This document shows positions 14,703 through 23,513 of a stretch of DNA of 25,832 bases, piece by piece; positions within the stretch are counted from its first letter, which is position 1, and every line of letters starts with the position of its first letter. Position numbers and translations under genes: made by a program. A model generated the notes under the pieces. That model saw only the letters and a list, made by a program, of their open reading frames with translations. It made no database searches and was not told where the DNA came from. The stretch covers positions 1 to 25,832 of the forward strand of contig JBGPOS010000058.1 in NCBI GenBank assembly GCA_041488155.1, given 5' to 3'. The DNA comes from JBGPOS01 sp041488155. GTDB taxonomy: Bacteria > Chloroflexota > Dehalococcoidia > Tepidiformales > Tepidiformaceae.

Positions 14703-15161
14703 CTACCTCGCCGCCCACTTTCGATACTCGGGGGGCCACGACGGCCTCGGTTCGTAGGTGGCGAGCAGGGCGCGTTCGATGTCGAACTCGAACAGCCAGT
14801 CGTCGTCGCTCGTCGACCCGCCGGTGGCCTCGTAGGCAGCGCGCGCGGCCCGGATGGTGCCCTCGTCTTCGATCCTGCGGCTGGCGCCAGTGACGTAGAA
14901 CTCGTCGTCGACGTCTTTCGGCGGCATCGAATGGATGGCGTAGCGGCCGTCCCGGAGGAGGTCGTAGCGCTTGGGCGATGGGCCGATCAGCCCGTAGAGC
15001 CCGCCCCCGGTGATAATCGGGCAGAAGGGATGGAGGCGGGGGCCGCCATCTTTCCGAACGGTAGCCAGGAAGCCGAAGCCGTCGCCGAGCTGGTAGATCA
15101 GCTTCCTGCCAGCCTCCGCCATTTCGGGCGCCGACCGTGCGAACTGGGCCCAGGTGGCCAT
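14703..15161 (-). CDS. Pyridoxamine 5'-phosphate oxidase-fold protein, paralogue 2
   Basis: This 152-aa protein matches paralogue 3 at 111 of 152 positions in an ungapped hand count. Conserved stretches include LATVR-DGGPRLHPFCP, GGGLYGLIGPS and LLRDGRYAIH. The fold should bind FMN, F420 or a related cofactor at a dimer interface. ATG at 15161 is supported by AAGGAAG about seven bases upstream and by equal length with its paralogues. Only 41 nt separate it from the paralogue 3 coding region, so the two are likely cotranscribed. The substrate is unknown; a general stress or cofactor-reducing role is possible but not shown. Confidence 0.88.
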   Translation of the reverse strand: MATWAQFARSAPEMAEAGRKLIYQLGDGFGFLATVRKDGGPRLHPFCPIITGGGLYGLIGPSPKRYDLLRDGRYAIHSMPPKDVDDEFYVTGASRRIEDEGTIRAARAAYEATGGSTSDDDWLFEFDIERALLATYEPRPSWPPEYRKWAAR

Positions 15162-15196
15162 GGGGCTTCCTTTCCCCGGCTTAGTCGGCTCCCGAG

Positions 15197-15655
15197 CTAG
15201 CTTGCCGCCCACTTCGAATACTTGGGCGGCCAGGACGGACGAGTCTTGTAGGTGGCGAGCAGGCAACGCTCGATGTCGAACTCGAAGATGAACTCGTCAT
15301 CACTGCTTGTCGCGCCGGTCGAGAGGTAGGTCGCGCGCACTCCCGCGATAGTCTCCGCGTCCTTGATCCGGCGGGCGGTGCCGGTGACGTAGAACTCGTC
15401 GTCGACGTCCTTTGGGTTACAGGTGTGGATGGCATAGCGGCCATCGCGGAGCAGGTCGCGGCGTTTGAGCGATGGGCCGATAAGGCCGTAGAGGCCACCG
15501 CCGTGGACGACCGGGCAGAAGGGGTGGAGGCGGGGTCCGCCATCCTGGCGGACGGTCGCGAGATACCCGAGGCCGACCCCGAACTGGTAGATCAGCTTTC
15601 TGCCGGCTGCGGCGATCGCGGGTGCCGACTGTTCGAACTGGGCCCAGGTGGCCAT
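15197..15655 (-). CDS. Pyridoxamine 5'-phosphate oxidase-fold protein, paralogue 3
   Basis: This 152-aa protein is the first of the three tandem copies and the closest relative of paralogue 2. Its C-terminal region (KDVDDEFYVTG and FEFDIERCLLATYKTRPSW) is almost the same as in paralogue 2, so the duplication is probably more recent than the split from paralogue 1. ATG at 15655 has a strong GGAGG at 15662-15666, six bases upstream. A TACACT box at 15712-15717 could start the three-gene unit. pdxT, a pyridoxal phosphate synthesis gene, lies divergently upstream. This may be coincidence, because the PNPOx fold is not limited to vitamin B6 enzymes. Confidence 0.88.
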   Translation of the reverse strand: MATWAQFEQSAPAIAAAGRKLIYQFGVGLGYLATVRQDGGPRLHPFCPVVHGGGLYGLIGPSLKRRDLLRDGRYAIHTCNPKDVDDEFYVTGTARRIKDAETIAGVRATYLSTGATSSDDEFIFEFDIERCLLATYKTRPSWPPKYSKWAAS

Positions 15656-15711
15656 CGGTGGCCTCCAGAGAAAGGGGCTGCGCGCAGGGCTTCCGGCGCG
15701 TGCAGTGGGCA

Positions 15712-15717
15712 AGTGTA
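15712..15717 (-). promoter_or_regulatory. Possible -10 box of the PNPOx cluster
   Basis: The minus strand reads TACACT, 56 nt before the ATG at 15655. The leader would include the GGAGG ribosome site at 15662-15666. No -35 hexamer is obvious. Confidence 0.35.
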
Positions 15718-15800
15718 GGACTGAACGCGACACCTGTCGTCGCATTCGGGACGAGCCGCCCGGCAGCAGCGCTAAGCATCAGCCGCCGGCTTCGATGGGC

Positions 15801-15806
15801 TACAAT
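15801..15806 (+). promoter_or_regulatory. Possible -10 box of the pdxT operon
   Basis: TACAAT matches the -10 consensus at five of six bases. It lies 45 nt before the first possible pdxT start (ATG 15852) in an otherwise GC-rich region. No good -35 was found at 16-18 nt. Confidence 0.4.
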
Positions 15807-15851
15807 TGAGGCATATCGAATCGGGATTCAGCCGCTGGTGATACCGGGTCC

Positions 15852-16538
15852 ATGGCCGAGAATACGAGCGTCTCTTCGCCGCGCCGGGGCACCGCGGGCG
15901 AGCGCGCGGTCGCAATGACAACTCAGCAGACCTTTGAGCCGATGACAGTCGGCGTACTGGCCCTGCAGGGGGACTTCCGCGAGCACCGCGAGATGCTGGA
16001 GGCGATGGGCCACCGCGTGCGCGAAATCCGGAAGGTAGGCCAGCTCGCCGGGATCGACGCGCTCATCATCCCGGGGGGCGAAAGCACCACGATATCGCGG
16101 CTGATCCTCAGCAACGGGTTCCAGCAGCCCCTTCGTGACTTCTGCGCCAGCGGTAAGCCGGTGTGGGGCACCTGCGCCGGCGCTATCCTGCTCGCGAAAG
16201 AAGTGGATCAGCTCGACCGCCCTGGCATCGAGACAATGGACATCTCCGTACGGCGCAACGCGTTCGGGCGGCAGGTCGACAGCTTCGAAGCGGACCTAGC
16301 GGTGACCGGGCTCGCGGGTGGCCCGTTCCGGGCGGTGTTCATCCGCGCGCCGCTGATCGAGACGGTGCGGGCGCCAGCCGAAGCGATCGCCACGCTCGCC
16401 GACGGCACCGTCGTGGCTGCCCGCGAAGGCAACCTCCTGGCGACCTCGTTCCACCCCGAGCTCACCCGAGACAACAGGCTGCACGCGCTCTTCCTGACGA
16501 TGGGGAGGCCGAAGAGTCGCAACGGAGCAACGCCGTGA
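15852..16538 (+). CDS. pdxT: Pyridoxal 5'-phosphate synthase glutaminase subunit PdxT
   Basis: PdxT releases ammonia from glutamine and passes it to PdxS for PLP synthesis. The open frame from ATG 15852 gives 228 aa. Homology begins at MTVGVLALQGDFREH, whose ATG is at 15942 (198 aa, the usual length). Counting from that Met, GGES is at 45-48, the catalytic Cys78 is in WGTCAGA, and His171 and Glu173 are in SFHPE. The 30-residue upstream extension has coding-like GC-rich third positions, so the true start (15852, 15915 or 15942) is open. No pdxS is in the window. The stop overlaps the GTG of the next gene, indicating an operon. Confidence 0.92.
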   Translation: MAENTSVSSPRRGTAGERAVAMTTQQTFEPMTVGVLALQGDFREHREMLEAMGHRVREIRKVGQLAGIDALIIPGGESTTISRLILSNGFQQPLRDFCASGKPVWGTCAGAILLAKEVDQLDRPGIETMDISVRRNAFGRQVDSFEADLAVTGLAGGPFRAVFIRAPLIETVRAPAEAIATLADGTVVAAREGNLLATSFHPELTRDNRLHALFLTMGRPKSRNGATP

Positions 16539-17458
16539 GCGAACTCCGGGCCGACCCCCTGAGCCCGATCGACGCGGCAACCCTCTGGCCCCAGCTTCAC
16601 CGGCTCGGCACGGAGGTCGTGGCGACCCGTTCCGGCGAGAGCCTCTTGATGCGTTCCGGCCTGGCGGCGACCGGGTTGACGCACCTCCCCCGCATGCCGC
16701 GGACCGCGGTGCTCGGGGTCAAACGCGGGCTGAGCTACCGAGGCGTGGTGGTCGCACGCGAACTCGCGGGAGGCGCCGCCTGGGAGGCGGTATCGCTGCG
16801 GCTCGTGCGCGACAAGGACGACGAAGTCGTGACGGCGCTACTCAGCGGCGCGGCAGGGGAGGCGGCGAGGCGCGGAGGGCGGACGCTCTACGTTCGCTGT
16901 GCGGAGGGCTCACCACACGCCACCGCGGTGCGGCGCGCCGGATTCCTCGCCTACCGGCTGGAGCGCCTGTACGCCGTCCCGCACCGCGCCGCGCCGGGGG
17001 CCGAATCTGTCTTTCGACCGGCTACCAGGGCCGACAGGCACGGCGTCTTTCGGCTTTACTGCCGGGTGGTCCCGGAACACGTGCGGCGCCACGAAGCGCC
17101 GACCCAGCAGGACTGGCGGGCCGTACTGGATTCCTACGACTGCGAGCGAGAGTTCGTAGCCGAGCGTGACGGCGCCCTTGTGGCGTGGATAGGTAGCAGC
17201 GAACGCGAGGCGAACCTCCTGGTCGACGGTGGCGGGGAAGGCCTCGCCGACGCCGCGCTCGACCTCGTCGAATCCCAAGCGGGGCGCCACGGCACGCTCG
17301 TCCTGGCTGACTACCAGGGCGACCTCGAACACAACGCCGCAGCGCGTGGCTACACTGCACTGGGAGTGAGATTGATGTGTGCCCGGCGGCTGGCGGCACT
17401 GAACCCGTTGAAGGAGGCTGTAGCGGTGCCTGCCGAATCGTTGGCGCTACCGCAGTGA
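16535..17458 (+). CDS. GNAT-like acetyltransferase, probable
   Basis: The 307-aa protein starts at a GTG that overlaps the pdxT stop by four bases (GTGA). It appears to have two weak repeats of a GNAT-type fold. In the first half, VVTALLSGAAGEAARRGGRTLYVRC followed by ATAVRRAGFLAYRLERLY has the acceptor-loop and final-strand pattern of GNAT enzymes, though no clear R/Q-x-x-G-x-G/A pyrophosphate loop is visible. In the second half, FRPATRADRHGVFRLYCR and the closing AARGYTALGVRLM look like a second, degenerate unit. The role is unknown and may be non-catalytic. Only three bases separate its stop from the R3H ATPase start. Family assignment is tentative; the gene itself is well supported by overlaps on both sides. 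Confidence 0.8.
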   Translation: MSELRADPLSPIDAATLWPQLHRLGTEVVATRSGESLLMRSGLAATGLTHLPRMPRTAVLGVKRGLSYRGVVVARELAGGAAWEAVSLRLVRDKDDEVVTALLSGAAGEAARRGGRTLYVRCAEGSPHATAVRRAGFLAYRLERLYAVPHRAAPGAESVFRPATRADRHGVFRLYCRVVPEHVRRHEAPTQQDWRAVLDSYDCEREFVAERDGALVAWIGSSEREANLLVDGGGEGLADAALDLVESQAGRHGTLVLADYQGDLEHNAAARGYTALGVRLMCARRLAALNPLKEAVAVPAESLALPQ

Positions 17459-17461
17459 CCC

Positions 17462-19132
17462 GTGGCTGACCCGCAACCGAACGACCCGCTCACGCCCGAA
17501 CAGATCGTCACGGACGACCTCGACCTGCTGATCGAGGCGCTGCCGCCGCAAATCGCCGAAGCGCTGGAGGAGCCGGAACGCCGCGTCGACCTGCTGGAAG
17601 TGGTGATGGACCTCGGCCGCCTGCCGGAGGCCCGCTACCCCGGCAGAGAGGTGGTCCTCAGCCGCACTGAGGTCAGCGAAGCCGACCTGCAGTACGTCAT
17701 CGACCACATCGGGGAATTCGGGGCCGACAACCGGGCGGGCATCGAGCGGACCCTGCACCGGATCTCGTGCATTCGCAACAGGCGGGGAAAGATCGTCGGC
17801 CTGACCTGCCGGGTCGGGCGGGCGGTGTACGGGACCATCCGAGTCATCGAAGACCTCATCCTCGTCGGGAAGAGTGTGCTGCTCCTGGGGCGGCCGGGAG
17901 TCGGGAAGACGACCATGCTCCGCGAGGTCGCCCGCGTGCTGGCCGACGATGCCAACAAGCGCGTGGTCATCGTCGACACTTCGAACGAGATCGGCGGCGA
18001 CGGCGACATTCCCCACCCGGCGATCGGCGGGGCGCGCCGTATGCAGGTGCCCACACCTCCGCTCCAGCACGCGGTGATGATCGAGGCGGTCGAGAACCAC
18101 ATGCCGGAAGTGATCGTGATCGACGAGATCGGCACAGAGCTCGAGGCAGGGGCCGCCCGGACGATCGCCGAGCGAGGAGTCCAGCTCGTGGGCACGGCTC
18201 ACGGCACGTCGCTCGAGAACCTCATGTTGAACCCGACGCTGGCCGACCTCATCGGCGGGATCCAGTCGGTGACCCTGGGCGACGAAGAGGCGCGGCGGCG
18301 AGGGACGCAGAAGTCGATCCTGGAGCGTAAGGCGCCGCCCACCTTCGACATCGTCGTGGAGATCCAGAGCTGGCAGCGAGTGGCCTTGCACGCCGATGTC
18401 GCGGCTGCTGTCGATGCAATGCTGCGGGGGTACGCCTCGCCTCCGGAGGTCCGCCAGTTGGGTCCGGGCGGGCGGATCGAGCATGTGCGCGACGACGAGG
18501 AGGAGGGCGAGCCGTTGCGGCTGCGGCCCTTTGGCGACGGCGCTGGCGGCTGGGAGATCGGAGTCAGCAACCGGCGGCGGAACGGCGGTTCGCGCCACGA
18601 CCGGGAGGAGCGTCTGCCCCGAAGCCGGGAGCCCGGCGAGGCCAACGAGCGGACCGTCAAGCTCTACCCGTTCGGCGTTTCGCGCAGCCGGCTCGAACAG
18701 GCTATGCGGACAACCGGTATCCCGGTCGAACTGGTGCCGGACTTGCGCGAGGCCGACGCCCTGGTGACTCTGCGGACGTACTACCGGCGAAAGCCGCAGG
18801 CGGTACGCGAGGCGGAAGAGCGATCGATCCCGATCTACGTGGTGAAGAGCAACACGGCCTACCAGATGGAGCAGGTGCTGCTGCAGTTCCGGGGCGAGCG
18901 GGCGGTGCGTCGCGACCCGATGGTCGAGGTCTTTCGGGAGACCGAAGACGCCATCGCGAAGGTGATGGAGGACGGCCGGCCGATCGAGCTGGCACCTGCG
19001 AACAGCTACGTCCGCCGGGTGCAGCACCAGATCGTCACCCGCTACAACCTGGATTCCAAGAGTTCGGGCAAGGAGCCGTACCGGCGGGTGAAAATCCTGC
19101 CGTTCACGGGCGGCCCGTCGTTCGAACGGTGA
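17462..19132 (+). CDS. R3H-domain AAA-type ATPase (Ycf45/SpoIIIAA-like)
   Basis: The 556-aa protein has a RecA/AAA-type ATPase core resembling SpoIIIAA: Walker A GRPGVGKT at 143-150 and Walker B VIVIDEIG at 217-224, with GTAHGTS at 244-250 as a sensor-like motif. A variable acidic-basic linker (about 335-395) leads to a C-terminal region. It ends in an R3H-like single-stranded nucleic acid-binding motif: SYVRRVQHQIVTRY, then SSGKEPYRRVKI. This domain order is known from cyanobacterial and plastid Ycf45 and from Chloroflexota proteins annotated as R3H nucleic-acid-binding. The cellular role is not established. It starts at GTG 17462, and its stop overlaps the tmk GTG by four bases. Confidence 0.88.
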   Translation: MADPQPNDPLTPEQIVTDDLDLLIEALPPQIAEALEEPERRVDLLEVVMDLGRLPEARYPGREVVLSRTEVSEADLQYVIDHIGEFGADNRAGIERTLHRISCIRNRRGKIVGLTCRVGRAVYGTIRVIEDLILVGKSVLLLGRPGVGKTTMLREVARVLADDANKRVVIVDTSNEIGGDGDIPHPAIGGARRMQVPTPPLQHAVMIEAVENHMPEVIVIDEIGTELEAGAARTIAERGVQLVGTAHGTSLENLMLNPTLADLIGGIQSVTLGDEEARRRGTQKSILERKAPPTFDIVVEIQSWQRVALHADVAAAVDAMLRGYASPPEVRQLGPGGRIEHVRDDEEEGEPLRLRPFGDGAGGWEIGVSNRRRNGGSRHDREERLPRSREPGEANERTVKLYPFGVSRSRLEQAMRTTGIPVELVPDLREADALVTLRTYYRRKPQAVREAEERSIPIYVVKSNTAYQMEQVLLQFRGERAVRRDPMVEVFRETEDAIAKVMEDGRPIELAPANSYVRRVQHQIVTRYNLDSKSSGKEPYRRVKILPFTGGPSFER

Positions 19133-19749
19133 CCGCGGGCGAGAGGCGGGGCAGGTTCATCGTCTTCGAAGGGGGCGACGGGGCGGGGAAGAGCACCCTG
19201 TCCGCGGCCCTCGCGAAGCGCCTGCGGGGCGCCGGTCGTGATGTCGTGCTCACCCGCGAGCCGGGAGGCACCAGGGTGGGGGAGATCGTCCGGACCTTGC
19301 TGCGCGAGCATCTCGCCCCTTGGGCCGAAGCGTTCGCGTTCGTCGCGGCGCGGGCCCAGCTCGTGGAAGAGGTGATCCGGCCGGCCCTCGAGCGCGGGGC
19401 CATCGTGCTTTGCGATCGGTTCGTTGCCAGCACCTACGCCTACCAGGGCTATGCGCGGGGACTCGACCTGGGCGCTCTGCGGGCGGCGAACGCCGCGGCC
19501 ACCGGTGGGCTGGAGCCGAACCTGACGATCTACCTCGACATCGACCCGGCGGCCGGGCTGAAGCGCAAGGCCGGCGAGGACGAGGCGATCCGGACCGGGT
19601 TAGAGGCGGTGGAGTTCCACCGCCGCGTGCGCGAAGGCTACCTACGGTTGATATCCGCCTCGGCGCCGGGGACGTGGCTGCGGCTCGACGCATCGAAACC
19701 GGCGGCGGCGGTGGAGAAAGCCGCGTGGGAAGCCATCAACGACGCCTGA
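19129..19749 (+). CDS. tmk: Thymidylate kinase
   Basis: The 206-aa protein phosphorylates dTMP to dTDP. The P-loop GGDGAGKST is at 15-23, the dTMP-binding EPGG at 44-47, and the DR motif at 96-97 (CDRFVAST) precedes AYQG. The lid region follows RKAGEDEAIRTG and lacks an Arg-rich LID of the E. coli type. Length is usual. GTG at 19129 overlaps the R3H gene stop (GTGA), so translation is probably coupled. In many bacteria tmk sits next to holB; here holB-ricT is about 6 kb upstream instead. Confidence 0.95.
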   Translation: MTAGERRGRFIVFEGGDGAGKSTLSAALAKRLRGAGRDVVLTREPGGTRVGEIVRTLLREHLAPWAEAFAFVAARAQLVEEVIRPALERGAIVLCDRFVASTYAYQGYARGLDLGALRAANAAATGGLEPNLTIYLDIDPAAGLKRKAGEDEAIRTGLEAVEFHRRVREGYLRLISASAPGTWLRLDASKPAAAVEKAAWEAINDA

Positions 19750-19820
19750 AAAGGTGGCGCGATACCGGGCGGACGGGTTCCGGCGGCGGTGGTACGGTTG
19801 GTAATCGCGGTTTGGGTTCG

Positions 19821-20456
19821 ATGGACGACGAAATCCCTGACGAACGGCCACAGAGAAGGCGCGAGTATTCGGGTGCCGGTTCGACGCTGGGCGTGGCGGC
19901 GATCGTCATCCTGGTCGTCGGGCTCGCTACCTGGTTCTTCGAGTTCCGAGACGACAGCGGAGCCGCGGGCGAGGCTGGGCTCGGGATCACCGAGTTGGCC
20001 CTGGGCCAGAACTCGACGGGAAGGGCGCCGGCGGCCGAGCAAGGCCGGACGGCCCCGAACTTCCGGCTGGCGGCCCCGGACGGAGCGACCTCGAGCCTTA
20101 CGGATTACCGCGGGAAGTACGTCCTGCTGAACTTCTGGGCGAGTTGGTGCGGGCCGTGCCGCGGCGAGGCGCCGGACCTCCAGGCACTCTACGAACGGAC
20201 GAAGGCGAGCAAGCTCGTGGTGCTCGGTGTGAACCAGCAGGAAGGGGCTGGCGAGGCGCAGGCTTTCGCTTCGGAATTTGGGGTGACGTATCCCATCGTC
20301 CTTGACCGTTCGGGCGGCGTCTCCGAGGCGTACCGGGTGGGACGAGGGCTGCCCGTCAGCTTCCTCCTGTCGCCCGACGGCGTGATCGTGAAGATCTTGG
20401 TCGGCCGGGTCTCGGCTGACGACCTCGCGAAGCTCGAACAGGAGTACCTCTCGTAG
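19821..20456 (+). CDS. Membrane-anchored thiol-disulfide oxidoreductase (TlpA/ResA-like)
   Basis: The 211-aa protein has a cytoplasmic N-tail, one membrane helix (about 22-40) and an extracytoplasmic thioredoxin domain with WCGPC at 106-113 (FWASWCGPC). The cis-Pro region is GLPVSFLLSPDG. Proteins of this type reduce the heme-binding Cys of apocytochrome c. The next gene, resB, overlaps its stop by one base (TAGTG), which supports a role in cytochrome c maturation. ATG at 19821 is chosen because it starts the hydrophilic tail immediately before the anchor; frames further upstream overlap tmk. A 71-nt gap separates it from tmk, so it may have its own promoter. Confidence 0.92.
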   Translation: MDDEIPDERPQRRREYSGAGSTLGVAAIVILVVGLATWFFEFRDDSGAAGEAGLGITELALGQNSTGRAPAAEQGRTAPNFRLAAPDGATSSLTDYRGKYVLLNFWASWCGPCRGEAPDLQALYERTKASKLVVLGVNQQEGAGEAQAFASEFGVTYPIVLDRSGGVSEAYRVGRGLPVSFLLSPDGVIVKILVGRVSADDLAKLEQEYLS

Positions 20457-22162
20457 TGGCGGCGACAGCCCAACACGCGAGCCCCACGCTCCGTCCCGGC
20501 GGTCTCGACCCGCTGCGGTCGGTCTGGAACCTGCTGACGAACGTGAAGTTCGCCCTCGTCCTCGTGGGGACGGCGGCCTTCGCAGGGCTCCTCGGGGTCG
20601 TGTTCCCACAGGTGCCGGGGCCGATGCGGGGCAACCCGGCCGCGCGCTCGGCGTGGCTGGAGCTGAAACGACAGGACTACGGTGCGCTGACAGACACGAT
20701 GGACGGCCTTGGGCTGTTCGACGTGTTCCATACCGCCTGGTTCAACGGCCTCTGGGCGGTGATCATCGTGTCGGTCACGGTGTGCGCCGTGAGCCGCTTC
20801 CGACCGACGTGGCGGAGCGTGCAGCAGCCGGTGAAGCAGGTGGGCGACGCCTATTTCGCTACGGCTCACCACCGCGCGAGCTTCTCGCACGCCGGCGGCG
20901 TCGAAGCCGTCGAGGGACTGTTGCGGCGCAGGCACTACCGCGTCGAGCGCACCGCCAAAGGCGACGGGGGTTCGCAGGTCTTCGCGGAGCGATTCGCCTG
21001 GAGCCAGTACGGGACGTTCCTCAGCCACCTGGCGCTGCTCATGTTGTTGGTGGGGGCGTTGCTGACCCGCTTCGGGGGCTTCGACCGGACCTACGTGATC
21101 GCGGAGGGCACCCCGGCCGCGCCGGTCTTCGATACCCCTGGTCCCAACCAGCTCTTCGTGCGCGTCGTGGATGCCGTACGGGGGAGGGACGCCGCGGGCA
21201 ACATCGTCGACTTCCATACCCAGATCGAAGTGCGCCGGGGAGACCAGGTAGTGACCTGTCAGACCAGCGTGAACGATCCCTGCCACGCCTTCGGCTACCG
21301 CGTCCACCAGGCGGCCTTCTTCGACGACATCGCCCGGCTGCGGATCACCGACCCCGCGGGGCGCGTGGTCTACCACGACGTGCTCGACTTCGACAGCCAG
21401 ACGACCGCCGTGCCCATGATGCGGGTCTCGAACACGGCCGGGGCTGTCCTGTTCGACCAGGCGTTGCCCCAGATGGACACCGACCCGGGGGCGAGTCCGG
21501 GGCGCGAAGATGACGTCGCGCTGTCGTCGCTGGTCTTCCCTGCTTCGGTGGGGTCGACCGATCTATTGGCGTACGTGGCGGCGTGGCGCGTGATCGACGG
21601 GCAGTTGCACATCGGCATCAGCGGCGACGGGAGGGGCGCGGTCGAGATGAAGCCGGGGGATGTCCTCTCGTTCGGGGACTATCGCGTTGAGTTCGTTGGG
21701 GCGCAGGCAATCCCGGCGCTTCGCATTGGCGACATGCCGGGGTCGGTCTCGGCGGATGGGAGCGCGACCGCCCAGATGCCGGTCGACCGGTCGGGCTCGC
21801 CGTACCTCTTCGTGACGGGCGTGGACGCCGAGAACCTGGCGTTGGAACCCGGCAAGCCGGTGACAACGAGCAGCGGGTACACCTACGCGTTCGAGGGGCG
21901 GGTCGAGGCGAGCGGCGTGAGCGTGAAGCGCGACCCCGGCGGGACCTTCATCTGGGTGGCCGTCGGGATGGCGCTGGTGGGCCTCGCGATTACCTTTTAC
22001 GTGCCGCGGCGACGGCTGTGGGTCAAGGTGACCGAGGGCCGGATGTACATGGCGGGGGTCGCTGAGCGGACGACTCGCTTCAGCCGGGAGCTTCGCCTGA
22101 TGGGCGCCGAACTCGGGGCCCGGGACGCGCTCCTGGAGGGGGACGTCGAACGGGACGCGTAG
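20456..22162 (+). CDS. resB: Cytochrome c biogenesis protein ResB (Ccs1)
   Basis: The 568-aa protein has the ResB layout: membrane helices at about 31-50, 96-113 and 187-205, a large extracytoplasmic domain (about 210-495), and a final helix at about 498-516 with a cytoplasmic tail. His191 at the start of helix 3 (FLSHLALLML) fits the conserved heme-handling His of the family. ResB works with ResC/CcsA to move heme outward and attach it to apocytochrome c (system II). No resC/ccsA is in the window. The extracytoplasmic domain contains two Cys (VVTCQTSVNDPC). The GTG start overlaps the thioredoxin gene stop. It converges with lysA, leaving an 18-nt gap. Confidence 0.92.
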   Translation: MAATAQHASPTLRPGGLDPLRSVWNLLTNVKFALVLVGTAAFAGLLGVVFPQVPGPMRGNPAARSAWLELKRQDYGALTDTMDGLGLFDVFHTAWFNGLWAVIIVSVTVCAVSRFRPTWRSVQQPVKQVGDAYFATAHHRASFSHAGGVEAVEGLLRRRHYRVERTAKGDGGSQVFAERFAWSQYGTFLSHLALLMLLVGALLTRFGGFDRTYVIAEGTPAAPVFDTPGPNQLFVRVVDAVRGRDAAGNIVDFHTQIEVRRGDQVVTCQTSVNDPCHAFGYRVHQAAFFDDIARLRITDPAGRVVYHDVLDFDSQTTAVPMMRVSNTAGAVLFDQALPQMDTDPGASPGREDDVALSSLVFPASVGSTDLLAYVAAWRVIDGQLHIGISGDGRGAVEMKPGDVLSFGDYRVEFVGAQAIPALRIGDMPGSVSADGSATAQMPVDRSGSPYLFVTGVDAENLALEPGKPVTTSSGYTYAFEGRVEASGVSVKRDPGGTFIWVAVGMALVGLAITFYVPRRRLWVKVTEGRMYMAGVAERTTRFSRELRLMGAELGARDALLEGDVERDA

Positions 22163-22180
22163 CAGCAGCCCGGCCCTGGT

Positions 22181-23506
22181 CTAAAGGTCGCGGGCCATGA
22201 GGTCTTCGACCGTTTCGCGGCGGACGATGATGCGCGCCTTTCCCCCACTAACAGCGACGACCGCCGGGCGAAGGGCCATGTTGTAGTTGCTGCTCATGGC
22301 CAGGTTGTAGGCGCCGCTGGCCGGGAGGGCGACGAGCTCCCCGGGCAGGAGGTGCGGCACCTCGGCGTCGCGGATCAGGATGTCGCCGCTCTCGCAGTAC
22401 TTGCCGGCGAGGGTCACCGTCTCTTCGGGCGCCGCGAGGGGGCGGTCGGCGGCGAGCGCTTCGTACTTCGAGCCGTAGATCGCCGGACGAATGTTGTCCG
22501 CCATGCCGCCGTCGACGGAGACGTACGTTCGGACGCCCGGGATCTCCTTGCGAGCGCCGACGGTGTAGAGCGCGACCATCGCCCGGCCGACGAGTGCGCG
22601 CCCGGGCTCGATGTGGAGCGAGGGCTCGGGCAGGTGGTGGCGTTCGAGGCCTGCCCGGAGGCTGGTGGCAAGCGTCTCGGCGTAGGTCGCAATCGAAGGG
22701 GCGTGCTGGTCGCGGGTGTAGGCGAGCGCGAACCCGCCGCCCGGACTGTATTCGCGGAACTGGAAGTTGTGGGTATCGGCGACCTGGCTGGCGAAGGAGC
22801 AGATCACCGCGGTGGCCTCGGCGTAGGGCTCCACTTCGAAGATGGGTGACCCAAGGTGCACATGGAGGCCGCGGAGGTCGAGGTGTGACGCTTCCATGGC
22901 GAGGCGGACGGCCCGCTCGGCGTCGCCGGTGGCGATCGCGAATCCGAATTTGCTATCGAGAACTCCGGTGGTGGTCTTGACGTGTGTGTGTGGGTCGACG
23001 TTCGGCGAGACCCGCAGGAGGATCGGCTGGCGGACACCCTTACGCACCGCGATGCGATCGAGGGTTTCGAGTTCGTAGAAGTTGTCGACAACGACGTGAC
23101 CGATGCCACCGTGGTCGAGAGCGGACTCCAGTTCGCTCGGGAGCTTGTTGTTGCCGTGGAAGTAGAGCTGGCCCGACGGGAAGAGGGCAGCGCGGGCGAC
23201 CGCCAGCTCGCCGCCGCTGACGACATCCATGCCGAGTCCCTCTTCAGCCAGCATTCGGGCGAGCGCTTTGCAAAGGAAAGCCTTGGCGGCGTAGATGACC
23301 TTGACCGACGGCCAGCGGCCTTCGAACTCGGTCCGGAACTCCCTGCAGGTGGCCCGGAAGTCGGCCTCATCGAAAACGTAGAGGGGCGTGCCGTAGCGGT
23401 CCGCCAGCTCGCGCACATCGCAGCCGCCGATGCTCAACCGCCCGGCGGGAGAGAGCTCGCTCGTGCGGGGGAGGACGTGCCGGAAAGGGAGGGAGTCGAG
23501 GGACAT
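22181..23506 (-). CDS. lysA: Diaminopimelate decarboxylase
   Basis: The 441-aa PLP enzyme makes L-lysine from meso-diaminopimelate. Lys75 (YAAKAF) would bind PLP, HLGS at 217-220 and GGGF at 256-259 bind the phosphate, and EPGR at 300-303 and CESGD at 371-375 contribute to the active site with Tyr400. Length and domain order (TIM barrel, then beta-sandwich) are normal. ATG at 23506 is chosen because homology starts there. The frame stays open 47 codons further upstream, but that part is encoded by 7- and 8-bp tandem repeats. A TACGCT box seven bases before the ATG suggests a leaderless transcript. Confidence 0.95.
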   Translation of the reverse strand: MSLDSLPFRHVLPRTSELSPAGRLSIGGCDVRELADRYGTPLYVFDEADFRATCREFRTEFEGRWPSVKVIYAAKAFLCKALARMLAEEGLGMDVVSGGELAVARAALFPSGQLYFHGNNKLPSELESALDHGGIGHVVVDNFYELETLDRIAVRKGVRQPILLRVSPNVDPHTHVKTTTGVLDSKFGFAIATGDAERAVRLAMEASHLDLRGLHVHLGSPIFEVEPYAEATAVICSFASQVADTHNFQFREYSPGGGFALAYTRDQHAPSIATYAETLATSLRAGLERHHLPEPSLHIEPGRALVGRAMVALYTVGARKEIPGVRTYVSVDGGMADNIRPAIYGSKYEALAADRPLAAPEETVTLAGKYCESGDILIRDAEVPHLLPGELVALPASGAYNLAMSSNYNMALRPAVVAVSGGKARIIVRRETVEDLMARDL

Positions 23507-23513
23507 CGAGAGT

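Noticed and set aside
17447..19027. 526-codon open frame on the minus strand
   Set aside because: It is a mirror of the R3H ATPase. It has His/Asp/Arg-rich low-information sequence and no motifs, whereas the plus strand has Walker A, Walker B and R3H.
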